Part shown: piece after piece, positions 1 through 8,583 of the stretch
Layout of the letters: every line of letters begins with the position of its first letter
How positions within the stretch are numbered: position 1 is the first letter of the stretch
Assembly: GCF_005222755.1 (NCBI RefSeq)
Contig: NZ_STGD01000002.1
Location: forward strand, 434,001 to 498,000
DNA length: 64,000 nt
Source of the DNA: Roseomonas sp. HF4
GTDB lineage: Bacteria; Pseudomonadota; Alphaproteobacteria; Acetobacterales; Acetobacteraceae
Reading direction: 5' to 3'
The notes under the pieces: model-generated
Database searches by the model: none
What the model was told of the DNA's origin: nothing
What the model saw: only the letters and a program-made list of their open reading frames with translations
Position numbers and translations under genes: made by a program

Positions 1-260
1 AGCAGCGGCGCCAGGCGCGGCGTCGTGCGCGGCGCCTCCGCCAGGATCGCGAAGACGCGGAGCCTGACGCAGGCAAGCAGCACCTGCGTGTAGACGAAGC
101 CCGCGCAGATATCGAAGAGCGCGCGGGCGCGCCGCCGCGCGAAAGGCCTGGTCAGCGGGAAGCGCGCGGCCCAGCGCCGGAAGCCGGGCCGCGCCGCCAA
201 CCCTTCGCGGAATGCCCGGAAGCGGTCGAGCAGCGAGGAGGAGGAGGGCGCCGCACCCAT
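1..260 (-). CDS. crtF: CrtF hydroxyneurosporene O-methyltransferase, N-terminal part (runs off left edge)
   Basis: Partial gene: only the first 86 codons are in the window, reading leftwards from the ATG at 258-260. The visible protein has a short basic N-terminus and then a segment with the motif FDICAGFVYTQVL. This resembles the start of CrtF, the SAM-dependent enzyme that O-methylates hydroxylated acyclic carotenoids in the spheroidene/spirilloxanthin pathway. The methyltransferase domain with its SAM motifs lies outside the window, so the call rests on the N-terminal match and on position directly after crtE. crtE and crtF are commonly adjacent in purple-bacterial clusters. The gap to the crtE stop is 28 bp, so co-transcription is likely. 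bchC or bchX would be the expected next genes to the left, but they cannot be seen. Confidence 0.75.
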   Translation of the reverse strand, partial: MGAAPSSSSLLDRFRAFREGLAARPGFRRWAARFPLTRPFARRRARALFDICAGFVYTQVLLACVRLRVFAILAEAPRTTPRLAPL

Positions 261-288
261 GGTGTCAGCCCCTGACATGCGGGACGCC

Positions 289-1155
289 TCAGGCGGTCGC
301 GAGCTTGGCCGGCAGAAGGCGTCGCGTCTCCTGCAGGATCAGCCCGCGCAGCATCGCCTGGCCGGGGCAGTCGGGGATCGCGGCGACGGCACCCTCGGCC
401 AGCGCGGCGAGCCGCGAGATCGCGCCCTTGAGGCCGAACTCGGCCACTGCGCTCGGCCGGCCGAGCGCCTTGTCGCGGCCGACCGGCTTGCCGATCGTGG
501 CCTCGTCCTCGACCGCGTCGCGCAGGTCGTCGGCGACCTGGTAGGCCTCGCCGAGCCGGTCGCCGAGCAGGCGCCAGGCCTCGGCATCGGCGATGCCGGC
601 CGCCGCCGCGCCGGCCACTGCCGCCGCCGCGAACAGCGCGCCGGTCTTCTGCCGCTGGTAGTCGGAGAGATTGACCTCTGGCTCGCATTCCCAGGCTTGG
701 CCGGCCACGATGCCGAAGGGCACGCCGACGCCATCGCCGACGGCGCCGATCACCGGCCCGAGTCGCTCCGGCGCGCAGGGCGCCGCGCGCGCCAAGGTCT
801 GGAAGGCGAGGATGATCAGCGCGTCGCCAGCCAGCACAGCAAGCGGCTCGCCATAGGCGCGATGCACGGAAGGCTTGCCACGCCGCGTATCCGCGTCGTC
901 GAAGCAGGGCAGGTCGTCGTGCACGAGGCTCGCGCAGTGCAGCAGCTCGATCGAGGCCGCCGCCGCGCTGGTCAGCCGCGGCCGGTCGTCGCCGCAGGCG
1001 AGCGCCACGGCGATGGTCAGCCGCGGCCGGATGCGGGCGCCCTTGGGAAAGACGGCATGCCGCATCGCGGCGGCGAGGCGGGGCGGCGCGCCGGCCGCCT
1101 CGGCGAGGAGCACGGAATCGGCCAGCGTGGCCTCGATGCGGGTCGCGGGGTCCAT
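289..1155 (-). CDS. crtE: Geranylgeranyl diphosphate synthase CrtE
   Basis: Makes geranylgeranyl diphosphate for carotenoids and for the bacteriochlorophyll tail; cytoplasmic. The 288-aa product has both aspartate-rich prenyltransferase motifs: DDLPCFDD at about residues 80-87 (first Asp motif) and DDLRD at about 209-213 (second). The conserved GARIRPRL segment lies near residue 40. A GTG at 1182 would add nine residues. I chose the ATG at 1155 because a GGAGA sequence sits about 7 bases upstream and the protein then begins like other family members. It lies between bchJ and crtF on the same strand. Two PpsR-type boxes occupy the 83-bp gap to bchJ, so this gene probably has its own repressed promoter in addition to read-through from bchEJ. 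Confidence 0.93.
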   Translation of the reverse strand: MDPATRIEATLADSVLLAEAAGAPPRLAAAMRHAVFPKGARIRPRLTIAVALACGDDRPRLTSAAAASIELLHCASLVHDDLPCFDDADTRRGKPSVHRAYGEPLAVLAGDALIILAFQTLARAAPCAPERLGPVIGAVGDGVGVPFGIVAGQAWECEPEVNLSDYQRQKTGALFAAAAVAGAAAAGIADAEAWRLLGDRLGEAYQVADDLRDAVEDEATIGKPVGRDKALGRPSAVAEFGLKGAISRLAALAEGAVAAIPDCPGQAMLRGLILQETRRLLPAKLATA

Positions 1156-1189
1156 GCGGTTTCTCCGGGCGGCGGCCGTCACGCCGGCA

Positions 1190-1232
1190 CGTCAGTTACG
1201 ATTGACTTTCGAAGTGTCAATCCAACTGGACA
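1190..1232 (-). promoter_or_regulatory. Tandem PpsR/CrtJ boxes upstream of crtE
   Basis: A full-consensus PpsR box, TGT-N12-ACA, lies at 1215-1232 (TGTCAATCCAACTGGACA). A degenerate copy, CGT-N12-ACT, lies at 1190-1207, seven bases away. On the minus strand the strong box contains TTGACA, a possible -35 element facing crtE. Paired boxes about 8 bp apart are the known binding arrangement of tetrameric PpsR/CrtJ. The ppsR gene is in this window. Expected effect: aerobic/light repression of crtE-crtF. Confidence 0.7.
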
Positions 1233-1238
1233 GTCAAG

Positions 1239-1847
1239 TCAAACGCTTTTGCGCGCCTGCCACCTGGCCTCGAAGATGCAGCGCGGGGCACCGGCGGCCT
1301 CGCAGGCCGTCTCGACCACGCGCGCCGCCGGGTGCACCAGCGCGCGGAACAGGCCCTCGAAGGTCGCGGCGTAGTAGGCGCAGGCAGGCACCGCCGAGAC
1401 GACCCCGCGCGCGAGCGGCCCGCCGGCGATGGCGAAGCGGACCGGGAAGCCCGGCAACGCCTCGAACTGCCCGCTGCCCGCGAAGGTCCAGGCGTGGCCG
1501 CCGATGGCCATGAGCAGCACCCGGGCCGCGAGGCGCGCGGGAAGGCGGGGCAGCACCGCACGCATCGCGCGCGGGATGCGATGCTCCAGCAGATAGGCCG
1601 CCGTGCGGTCCCCGGCGTCGCGCGCCACGTCGTGCGCCTCGGCGGCAGGCAGGCTGGCGCGCAGCGCGGCATGCAGCGCGATGACCTCGACTTCCTCGAC
1701 CATCCGGTCGGGCGGGCGCGCCAGGCGATGCGCAAGGCCGGCGCGGTCGAACACGGCGCGCGCCCCCTCCGCGCCGCGCACCGCCGCCAGTGCCTCCGCC
1801 AGGCGCGTGACCGCATTGGGTCCGATCCGCGCGGATGCCTGGGACAC
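1239..1847 (-). CDS. bchJ: BchJ, V4R-domain bacteriochlorophyll biosynthesis protein
   Basis: About 202 aa, ending in a V4R-type C-terminal segment with the motif APRCIFEARWQA. BchJ was first proposed to be the 8-vinyl reductase. Later work on the family assigns that reaction to BciA/BciB and suggests BchJ binds or carries porphyrin intermediates near Mg-chelatase, so I do not give it a reaction. The start is uncertain: a GTG at 1845-1847 or a TTG at 1854-1856 that overlaps the bchE stop. Either way it is translationally coupled to bchE. The frame stays open much further upstream inside bchE, but that stretch is the bchE shadow. No bciA or bciB is visible here, so the 8-vinyl reductase must be elsewhere. 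Confidence 0.82.
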   Translation of the reverse strand: MSQASARIGPNAVTRLAEALAAVRGAEGARAVFDRAGLAHRLARPPDRMVEEVEVIALHAALRASLPAAEAHDVARDAGDRTAAYLLEHRIPRAMRAVLPRLPARLAARVLLMAIGGHAWTFAGSGQFEALPGFPVRFAIAGGPLARGVVSAVPACAYYAATFEGLFRALVHPAARVVETACEAAGAPRCIFEARWQARKSV

Positions 1848-1852
1848 GCGCG

Positions 1853-3514
1853 TCAATCCCCCTGCAGCGGCGCCCTTTCGCGCGGCGCCGCGACGGCATC
1901 CATCTGGGCCTCGGTGAGCTGCTCCTCGCCGCCGCCGCAGGCACGCACCTCCGCGGCCGCATTTGTCGACGGGATCTTCACCTTCGGGCGGTGCATGGAC
2001 TTCCACATCGCGTTGTGCGGCGCGCGCGCGGCCTCGCGCGTCATTGTGCGGGTCTCGTCGAAGTGGAAATCGACGTTCTTCTTGGATTGCGGCCCCCAGT
2101 AGCCGACCTTGCCGAGGTCGTAGAAGGTCCGCTGGAAGCCCGATTTCGCGAAGGCCCAGAGGCAGCCCAGCATGTAGCTGCGCTTCACCTTGTCGCGGAT
2201 CCACGGATAGCCGAGGAAGGTCTTGCGCAGGTAGAAGCGCCGGTAGTTGGCCATGGTGCGGTCGAGCAGCGTGGCGCGGTCCATCGCGTCCGGCTTCATG
2301 ATGGGCGTGACGAAATTGTACTTCGAGAAGTCGAACACCTCGACCTTGTCGCCCAGCTCCTTGAAGAGGTCGTTGAAGGGCCAGGGCGTGTACATGGCCC
2401 AGTTCGCCATGTCCGGGTCCCAGTCCAGCGCCATGCGGTAGGTTTCCTCGAGCGTCTCGACCGTCTCGTTCTCGAGGCCCACGATGAACTGCGCCTCGGC
2501 GACGATGCCGTTGGCGCGCAGCAGCTGGATCGCCTTCTTGTTCTGCGCGACCGTGGTTTCCTTGTTGAAGCGGTCGAGCTTGAGCTGCGCCGCGGCTTCC
2601 GTGCCGAGCGAGACGTGGATGAGGCCCGCGCGGCGGTAGAGCGGCAGCAGCGCCTCATCGCGCAGGATGTCGGTCACGCGCGTGTTGATGCCCCAGAGCA
2701 CCGGCAGGTCGCGCTCGATCAGCGCCTCGCAGAACTCCACGAACTTCTTCTTGTGGATGGTCGGCTCCTCGTCCGCCAGGATGAAGAAGCCGACGCCGTG
2801 GTTGCGCACCAGGTCCTCGATCTCGTCGACCACGCGCTTCGGGTCGCGCACGCGGTAGTCGCGCCAGAACTTCCACTGGCTGCAGAAGGAACAGGTGAAG
2901 GGGCAGCCGCGCGCCAAGTTCGGGATCGCGACCTTCGTGTTCATCGGGATGTAGGTGTATTTCGACCAGTCGAGCACGGACCAGTCGGCGACGATGCGAT
3001 CCACGTCCCTGATCGTCGGGCAGGCCGGGGTCGCGACGATCCTGTCGTCCTCGGCGAAGGCGATGCCCTTCACGGTGCCGCGCTCCGCAGGCCAGCGGCC
3101 ATCCTCGACGCAGCGCACGAGATCGGTCAGGATCTGCTCCCCTTCGCCGCGCACGACGCAGTCGATCCAGGGCGCCTCGGTCAGCACCTGCTGATACATG
3201 AAGGTGCCGTGGATGCCGCCCAGCACCGTCACGGCGCCGGGGCAGGTCTCCTTCGCGATCTTCAGCACGGCTTCCGCCTCGTAGATCGCGGGCGTGATCG
3301 CGGTGGCGCCGACGATGTCCGGCTCAAGGCGCGCAAGCCGGTCGCGCACCTGCTCATGCGTCAGGTGGTTCGTCATCGCGTCGATGAAGTGGATGTCGGT
3401 GTAGCCCTCGGCCTTCAGGAAGCCGGAGAGGTAGGCGACCCAGGCGGGCGACCAGTTGCCGGCGATCTCGGCGCCGCCGGAATGGTAGTTCGGATGGATG
3501 AGGACGATGCGCAT
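1853..3514 (-). CDS. bchE: BchE, oxygen-independent Mg-protoporphyrin IX monomethyl ester cyclase
   Basis: Closes the isocyclic E ring using water-derived oxygen under anoxic conditions. It is a cobalamin- and SAM-dependent radical enzyme. The 553-aa product has an N-terminal B12-binding-type Rossmann region (roughly residues 1-150) and a radical-SAM core with the iron-sulfur ligands C204, C208 and C211 in [12 protein letters not shown]. The length is normal for BchE. It leads the bchE-bchJ-crtE-crtF unit and has a leader of about 70 bp with tandem PpsR boxes that reach into the 3' end of crtB. The oxygen-dependent counterpart acsF is about 9 kb away, so the organism can make this step with and without oxygen. 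Confidence 0.96.
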   Translation of the reverse strand: MRIVLIHPNYHSGGAEIAGNWSPAWVAYLSGFLKAEGYTDIHFIDAMTNHLTHEQVRDRLARLEPDIVGATAITPAIYEAEAVLKIAKETCPGAVTVLGGIHGTFMYQQVLTEAPWIDCVVRGEGEQILTDLVRCVEDGRWPAERGTVKGIAFAEDDRIVATPACPTIRDVDRIVADWSVLDWSKYTYIPMNTKVAIPNLARGCPFTCSFCSQWKFWRDYRVRDPKRVVDEIEDLVRNHGVGFFILADEEPTIHKKKFVEFCEALIERDLPVLWGINTRVTDILRDEALLPLYRRAGLIHVSLGTEAAAQLKLDRFNKETTVAQNKKAIQLLRANGIVAEAQFIVGLENETVETLEETYRMALDWDPDMANWAMYTPWPFNDLFKELGDKVEVFDFSKYNFVTPIMKPDAMDRATLLDRTMANYRRFYLRKTFLGYPWIRDKVKRSYMLGCLWAFAKSGFQRTFYDLGKVGYWGPQSKKNVDFHFDETRTMTREAARAPHNAMWKSMHRPKVKIPSTNAAAEVRACGGGEEQLTEAQMDAVAAPRERAPLQGD

Positions 3515-3587
3515 GCCGGGGTCTCCCGCCGCCTGTCCTGCGGCGAGGGAAAGGCTGCGCCCGGCACACCGGTCATGCTTTGCGATG

Positions 3588-3631
3588 CGTCAATTTCGAC
3601 TGACGCTTTATGCTGTCACTCGAACTGGACG
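3588..3631 (-). promoter_or_regulatory. Tandem PpsR/CrtJ boxes upstream of bchE
   Basis: Two near-consensus boxes: CGT-N12-ACG at 3588-3605 (CGTCAATTTCGACTGACG) and TGT-N12-ACG at 3614-3631 (TGTCACTCGAACTGGACG). They are separated by exactly 8 bp, the spacing known for cooperative PpsR/CrtJ binding. The first also lies within the inverted repeat GCGTCA/TGACGC. The second box falls inside the 3' end of crtB, whose stop is at 3608-3610, so the bchE operator is partly embedded in coding sequence. Expected to repress bchE-bchJ(-crtEF) under oxygen. Confidence 0.68.
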
Positions 3632-4651
3632 TTCGACCGCCCTCTCCCGGTCCAGCCGGTCCATCAGTTCCAGCGCCCAGATCAGCCGGCTGCCCCAGCC
3701 GCGCGGAATGAAGCTCGCCGGCGACGGCGCTGCGGCCACCGCTTCCACAAGGTAGGAGGCGGCCTCGCAGGGCGGTTCGCCCGCGCCGCCGCGCCGCCCG
3801 ACCAGCGCGCCGGCCGCGCGCGCCAGAAGCGCGGCCTTGCGCCAGCCCGGCACCACGGCGCGCCGCGTGATCGAGTCGAGCCCGTTGCGCTCGAGCTCGC
3901 GCCCGATCTCGGCGTAGATGACGCGCGCCGCGCCGATGCCCGCCCGGCAGTCGCGCGGCAGCAGGGAAATGCCCGCGGCCGCGCGCGAATAGTGCCTGTC
4001 CGCCGCCGCCAGTAGCCGCGCCACCAGCCGCGCGACGGCCGGCGTGAAGGCCGGCGCGGCGAGGAACTCGGCAGGCGCGATCCCTTCCTCCCGCAGCCAG
4101 GCGAGCGGAAGATAGAGCCGCCCCTCCCGCGCATCCTCGCCCACATCGCGCGCGATGTTGGTCAGTTGCATCCCCAGGCCGAGGTCGCAGGCGCGCGCGA
4201 TCGCATCCGTGTCGCGCACGCCCATCAGCAGCGTCATCATCGCGCCCACCGTCCCCGCGACGCGCGTCGCATAGGCCTCGAGCGCCGGCATGTCCTCGTA
4301 GCGCCGCCCGACGGCATCCCAGGCGAGCCCCTCGAGCAGCGCCTCCGGCAGCGTGCGCGGGATGCTGAACTGATCGACCACGGCGGCGAAGGCGCGGTCC
4401 ACCGGGTCGTCCTGCGGCGTGCCGGCATAGGCGGCATCGAGCCGCGCGGCCAGGCGCGCCATCGCCTCCTGCTTGCCGCCCGACAGGTCGATCTCGTCAT
4501 CGGCCACGCGGCAGAAGGCATAGAGCGCGGTCGCGGGCGCGGCGATGCGCCGCGGCAGCAGCATCGACGCCGCATGGAAGGACTTCGAGCCGCCCGCGAG
4601 CAGCCGCCGGCAATGCGCGAGGTCGTCCTCGGCGATGGCGAAACCCGTCAT
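3608..4651 (-). CDS. crtB: Phytoene synthase CrtB
   Basis: Condenses two geranylgeranyl diphosphates to phytoene, the first committed carotenoid step. The 347-aa product has both squalene/phytoene-synthase aspartate motifs: DDEID at residues 51-55 and DVGED at 169-173, the latter followed by REGRLYLP. The ATG at 4649-4651 overlaps the stop of the upstream DUF3422 gene (ATGA). A much longer open frame upstream is a shadow. The usual partner crtI (phytoene desaturase) is not adjacent. Here crtB is instead the last gene of a bch operon behind bchIDO and the DUF3422 gene, a less common arrangement. The gene's 3' end carries half of the bchE operator. Confidence 0.94.
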   Translation of the reverse strand: MTGFAIAEDDLAHCRRLLAGGSKSFHAASMLLPRRIAAPATALYAFCRVADDEIDLSGGKQEAMARLAARLDAAYAGTPQDDPVDRAFAAVVDQFSIPRTLPEALLEGLAWDAVGRRYEDMPALEAYATRVAGTVGAMMTLLMGVRDTDAIARACDLGLGMQLTNIARDVGEDAREGRLYLPLAWLREEGIAPAEFLAAPAFTPAVARLVARLLAAADRHYSRAAAGISLLPRDCRAGIGAARVIYAEIGRELERNGLDSITRRAVVPGWRKAALLARAAGALVGRRGGAGEPPCEAASYLVEAVAAAPSPASFIPRGWGSRLIWALELMDRLDRERAVERPVRVTA

Positions 4652-5937
4652 GTTTCCTCCCGCTCCATCCGCCGGCGCACGCGCCGCGTCGCCGCATAGA
4701 CGGCAAGCGCCACGACGGGCACGGCAAGGCCCGTCACCACCTCGTCGCGCACCGGCACCCGCGCGTCGGACAGCGCCTTGGCCGCATAGCCGATGAGCCC
4801 GACGACGTAGTAGGTGATGGCCGCGACCGAGAGGCCTTCCACGGTCTGCTGCAGGCGCAGCTGCAGCCGCGCCCGCCGGTCCATCGAGGCCAGCAGCGCC
4901 TGGTTCTGCCGCTCGCGCGTGAGATCGACTCGCGTGGACAGCAGCTGAGTGGCGCGCGCCACGCGCTGCGACAGCAGCACCTGGCGCTGTGCCATCGCAA
5001 GGCACGTGTTCATCGCCGGCGCGAGCCGCCTCTCGGTGAATTCGCGCACCGTCTGCAGCCCCTCGATCCGGCCCTCACGCAGGTCCTCGATGCGGCGCTG
5101 GACGATCTCGTAGTAGGCGGCGCCCGCGCTGAAGCGGTAGCGGTTGCGCGCCTCCCCGCTCTCGATCTCGGCGGCGAGGCGCGTCAGGCGATCGAGCAGC
5201 ACCGGCTCGTCGTCGTCGCCACAGCCGATCAGCGCGTCGGTCACCGCGGCGAGTTCCCGCTCCTGCGCCGCCAGTTCGGGCGAGAGCCGCCGCGCCAGCG
5301 GAAAGGCGAGCAGCGCCATGACGCGATAGGTATCGATCTCGATCAGCCGCTGCACGATCCGCCCGGCCTGCCGCGCACCCGTGCCACGGTCGAGCAACAG
5401 GAAGCGGCTGAAGCCATCGGGCTGGATCCGGAAATCCGTGATGGCAGTGGCGCGCCCGGCGCTGACCTCGGCGCCGAGCAGGTGGTTGCCCGCGAAATGC
5501 CGTGCCGAGAGCGCCGCGATGTCGAAGGGCGCGCCGTCATCGGGCAGGAGCGCCACGTGCTGCGCGGCGATGACCCGGCCGGGCAGCGCGGCCACCCAGT
5601 CCCCGGGCAACGCCTCCATCGCCGTGCTGGCAAAGGGATCGGCCTCCAGCCCCGGCACGATCACCATGAATCGGCTGAACTCCGTGTGCCGTTCCCATTT
5701 CAGGCGGAACGGGCCGAGGTCGGCGCTGTAGTGCGTGGCACCCGGCGCGGGCTCGGGGCCGCCGAAGCGCTTCGCCAGCGCGACCAGCGCGGCCAGGCTC
5801 TCGTCGCGCGGCGCGTCGTCGTCTGGGAGCAGCGCGAGGTGCGAGATGCGGCAGGGCGGCACCAGCGCCTCGGGCGGGCGTGCATGCACCTCGTCGTTCA
5901 GCTCGGCGCGCAACGGGTGGGAGGCGGGCAGGCTCAC
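4648..5937 (-). CDS. DUF3422-family membrane-anchored protein inside the bch/crt operon
   Basis: A 429-aa protein of the DUF3422 family: the characteristic N-terminus SHPLRAELNDEVHARPPEAL, a large soluble region, a probable helical/coiled segment around residues 300-370 rich in Arg/Gln/Leu, and two C-terminal hydrophobic helices (around GLSVAAITYYVVGLIGYAAK and TGLAVPVVALAVYAA). The family has no established biochemical role that I know of. The start is GTG at 5935-5937, overlapping the bchO stop as GTGA, and its own stop overlaps the crtB ATG, so it is translationally coupled on both sides to photosynthesis genes. The context suggests a role at the membrane in pigment synthesis or assembly; this is inference. 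Confidence 0.88.
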   Translation of the reverse strand: MSLPASHPLRAELNDEVHARPPEALVPPCRISHLALLPDDDAPRDESLAALVALAKRFGGPEPAPGATHYSADLGPFRLKWERHTEFSRFMVIVPGLEADPFASTAMEALPGDWVAALPGRVIAAQHVALLPDDGAPFDIAALSARHFAGNHLLGAEVSAGRATAITDFRIQPDGFSRFLLLDRGTGARQAGRIVQRLIEIDTYRVMALLAFPLARRLSPELAAQERELAAVTDALIGCGDDDEPVLLDRLTRLAAEIESGEARNRYRFSAGAAYYEIVQRRIEDLREGRIEGLQTVREFTERRLAPAMNTCLAMAQRQVLLSQRVARATQLLSTRVDLTRERQNQALLASMDRRARLQLRLQQTVEGLSVAAITYYVVGLIGYAAKALSDARVPVRDEVVTGLAVPVVALAVYAATRRVRRRMEREET

Positions 5938-6818
5938 GGCTCGGCCATCTCCGCCTGCAGCATTTGCAGCAGCAGCGATGCGACCAGGTCCGGCCGTTCC
6001 TCGTGCATCAGGTGGCCGAGGCCGGACAGCGTCTCGATCCGCGCGCCCGGCACCAGCGCCGCGATGCGCCGCGCCTTGGACGGCGCGATGGTGCGGTCGT
6101 TCGCGCCGACCGCCAGCAGCAGCGCGGCGCCGAGCCGCGGCAGGTCCCGCAGCAGGGGTGCCAGGTCCCAGTTCGCCATCATCCGCAGCGCACCCGACAG
6201 ATGCCCCGCGCGCCGGAACAGTCGCGCGTAAAGCTCGACGCCGCGCGCGTCGATGCGCGATCCGGTGTCGCGCAGCAGGCGCTCGGCGACCTCGCGGTTC
6301 GCCGCGCGCCAGGCGAAAAGGCGCGGCACGAAGGGCAGCCCGACCAGCAGGCGCGCGGCGCGCGTGAAGAAGGCGGCGTGCTCCTCGCCGAGCGGCGTCA
6401 GCGCGCCGTTCAGGCTGACCACGGCGCGCGGCGCGATGCGCCCGTCGAGCGCCATGCGCAACGCGACGGCGGCGCCGGCCGAATGCCCGACCGCCACCAC
6501 CGGCCGCAGGCCGAGCGCCTCCACCAGCGCGGCCACCAGCCGCGCCATGCCCGGCAGCGACAGGCCGACATCCCCCGGCATGCCGGTGAAGCCGTGGCCC
6601 GGCAGGTCCGGCGCCACCACGGTCGCATGTGCGGCCAGGCGGGGGATCACGTCGCGCCAGGAATGCGTCGCCGCCGCGGTGCCGTGCAGCAGCAGGATGA
6701 CGGGCCCCTGCCCGGCCACCTGCACATGCCAGTCGAGAGCGCCCGCGCGCAGGAAACGGCTCGCCTCCCGGTTCGGCCAGTCGCGGCCATCGACCGTCCA
6801 GGACGGGCGCTCGGCCAT
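5934..6818 (-). CDS. bchO: BchO, alpha/beta hydrolase associated with Mg-chelatase
   Basis: 294-aa alpha/beta-hydrolase-fold protein. It has the oxyanion-hole motif LLLHGTAAATHSW (about residues 43-54) and a nucleophile elbow GHSAG with Ser113; a C-terminal His is present in the segment GLGHLMHEE. BchO is a constant companion of bchD and bchI and is proposed to assist Mg-chelatase, but its reaction is not established. The ATG at 6816-6818 begins one base after the bchD stop. The frame stays open upstream into bchD as a shadow. Downstream it overlaps the DUF3422 gene by 4 bases. Confidence 0.92.
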   Translation of the reverse strand: MAERPSWTVDGRDWPNREASRFLRAGALDWHVQVAGQGPVILLLHGTAAATHSWRDVIPRLAAHATVVAPDLPGHGFTGMPGDVGLSLPGMARLVAALVEALGLRPVVAVGHSAGAAVALRMALDGRIAPRAVVSLNGALTPLGEEHAAFFTRAARLLVGLPFVPRLFAWRAANREVAERLLRDTGSRIDARGVELYARLFRRAGHLSGALRMMANWDLAPLLRDLPRLGAALLLAVGANDRTIAPSKARRIAALVPGARIETLSGLGHLMHEERPDLVASLLLQMLQAEMAEP

Positions 6819-6819
6819 C

Positions 6820-8583
6820 TCAGGCCGCCGTCTCGCGTACGGCCTGCGACAGGCGCGCCGCATCGGCCGCCGGCAAGGGCAAATAGCGGGCCCCCATCGC
6901 GGCCGCGAGGCCCTTCGCGAAGGCCTGAGGGCGCGGCGCGGTATCGACCAGCAGCGCGGGCACGGCAGCGAGTCGGAGCGGCCGCGCGGCTTCGAGCGCA
7001 TCGGCCTCGGCGCCCGCGCGCCCGCCCGTGCCGTCGCGCGCGACATTGGCGCGCCCGTCGGTCAGCAGCACGATGAGCGGCGTGCGGCCCGCGCGTCGGC
7101 ACGCCTCGACCATGCCGCGCGCGGCATCGAGCCCGGCGGCGAGCGGCGTGCCGCCACCCCCCGGCAACCCCGCCAGCGAGCGTTTCGCGCGCACGAGCGA
7201 TGCGGTCGGCGGCAGCAGCACCTCGGCGCCCGCGCCGCGGAAGCCGATCAGCGCCACCTTGTCTCGGCGCACATAGCAATCGGCCAGCAGCAGTTCGACC
7301 GCGCCCTTGGCTTCCGCCAGGCGGTGCATGGCGGCGGAGCCGGAGGCATCGACGACGAAGATCGCCGTCGTCTCCTGCGGCGCCTCGAAGCGGCGCAGCC
7401 GGATGTCCTCCCGCTTCACGAGCACGCGCGGGCCGCCGGTGCGCTGCGTGCGGCGCAGCTTCTGCCATGGTGCCGCGGCGCGCAGCGTCTCGACCAGCGC
7501 AAGCCGGGCGCCGCTCCGCAGCTCGCCCTGGCGCACGCCGGCTGGCCGGCCACGCAGCGGCGTCGCGTGCCGCGCGCCGGCGCGGCCATCGGGGGAAGCG
7601 TGTCGCGCCGCCTCCCTGAGCCCGGCGCCGAGCCCGGCCAGCAGCCCCTCCGGCAGCACGGCCCGCGCGGCGTCGAGGATGCGGTCGGCGAGCGGCGCCT
7701 GTTCCTCGGCGCCCTTGGGCGCGTCCTGCGTCTCGCCCTGTTCGGGCGGCGGGGGTTCCTCGGCGGGCGGTGGCTCGGCCTCCGGCACGCGCGTCGCGCG
7801 CGGGGCGAGCACCAGGCGCGCGGCGAGCGCCGCGTCCTCGGCCGAGACCTCGCGGCGACCGGACAGCGCGGCGGCGGCGATGGCGGCGCGCTGCGCCAGC
7901 ATGGGCGCGCGAAGGGAGGCGATGCCGAGCGCGAGCGCGGCCCCGGCCAGCGCTTCGGTCATCTCCGCCGGCACGCGCACGGCGGCGAGGCGCGCCCGCG
8001 CCGCCGCGATGGCGTCGCGCGACGTGGGCGGATCGTCGTCCCCTGGGCGCCCGGGCGAGATGTGAAACGCCAGGCGGTCGCGCAGCGCCTCTGCCACGCG
8101 CTCCTCCTCCACCCCTTCGTCGAGGGCGACCAGGCCGAAGCGCGCGGGCAGGCGGCGCGCGAGACCGTCGCGTTCCAGCGCCACCTCCTGCGCATCCATC
8201 ACCGCGGCGATGCGGGCCGCCATGCCGGGTGCGGCGCGTTCCGCCATGGCGAGCAGCAGCAGGCCGCCATCGGCCTCGGCCAGCAGGCCACGCTCCGCGA
8301 CCGGCCGCCCGGCGGCGAGCGTCGCGGTGAGGTCGAGCCCGCCAAGCAGCCGGCTGTCGGGCACGGCGGCCGGCATGCGGCGCCACGGCGTGGCAGCGGG
8401 CAGGTTCCGGCGCAGCTGCGCGAGCCAGGCATCGCGCTCCGGCCCCGGCCCGCCGCGCAGCACCGCGCCGCCAAGTCCGACCGGATCCACGGCGAGCAGC
8501 GCCGCGGCCGCGCGCTGGTCCAGGGCCACGCTGTCCTCCGGCGCCGCGCGCGGCCCTGCGCGCCCGTCGCCGGCCGCGGTCAC
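6820..8583 (-). CDS. bchD: Magnesium chelatase subunit D
   Basis: The 587-aa AAA-like plus integrin-I-domain subunit that forms the ATP-driven motor of Mg-chelatase with BchI and docks to BchH. Seen in the sequence: an N-terminal AAA-type region without a clear Walker A, a Pro/Glu-rich acidic linker at about 265-295, and a C-terminal von Willebrand A domain with the MIDAS motif DASGS at residues 412-416. The GTG start at 8581-8583 overlaps the bchI stop (GTGA). The next gene, bchO, starts one base after the stop. Confidence 0.95.
   Translation of the reverse strand: MTAAGDGRAGPRAAPEDSVALDQRAAAALLAVDPVGLGGAVLRGGPGPERDAWLAQLRRNLPAATPWRRMPAAVPDSRLLGGLDLTATLAAGRPVAERGLLAEADGGLLLLAMAERAAPGMAARIAAVMDAQEVALERDGLARRLPARFGLVALDEGVEEERVAEALRDRLAFHISPGRPGDDDPPTSRDAIAAARARLAAVRVPAEMTEALAGAALALGIASLRAPMLAQRAAIAAAALSGRREVSAEDAALAARLVLAPRATRVPEAEPPPAEEPPPPEQGETQDAPKGAEEQAPLADRILDAARAVLPEGLLAGLGAGLREAARHASPDGRAGARHATPLRGRPAGVRQGELRSGARLALVETLRAAAPWQKLRRTQRTGGPRVLVKREDIRLRRFEAPQETTAIFVVDASGSAAMHRLAEAKGAVELLLADCYVRRDKVALIGFRGAGAEVLLPPTASLVRAKRSLAGLPGGGGTPLAAGLDAARGMVEACRRAGRTPLIVLLTDGRANVARDGTGGRAGAEADALEAARPLRLAAVPALLVDTAPRPQAFAKGLAAAMGARYLPLPAADAARLSQAVRETAA

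Noticed and set aside
1835-4015. 726-codon plus-strand open frame opposite bchE/crtB
   Set aside because: Antisense shadow; bchE has complete catalytic motifs on the minus strand.
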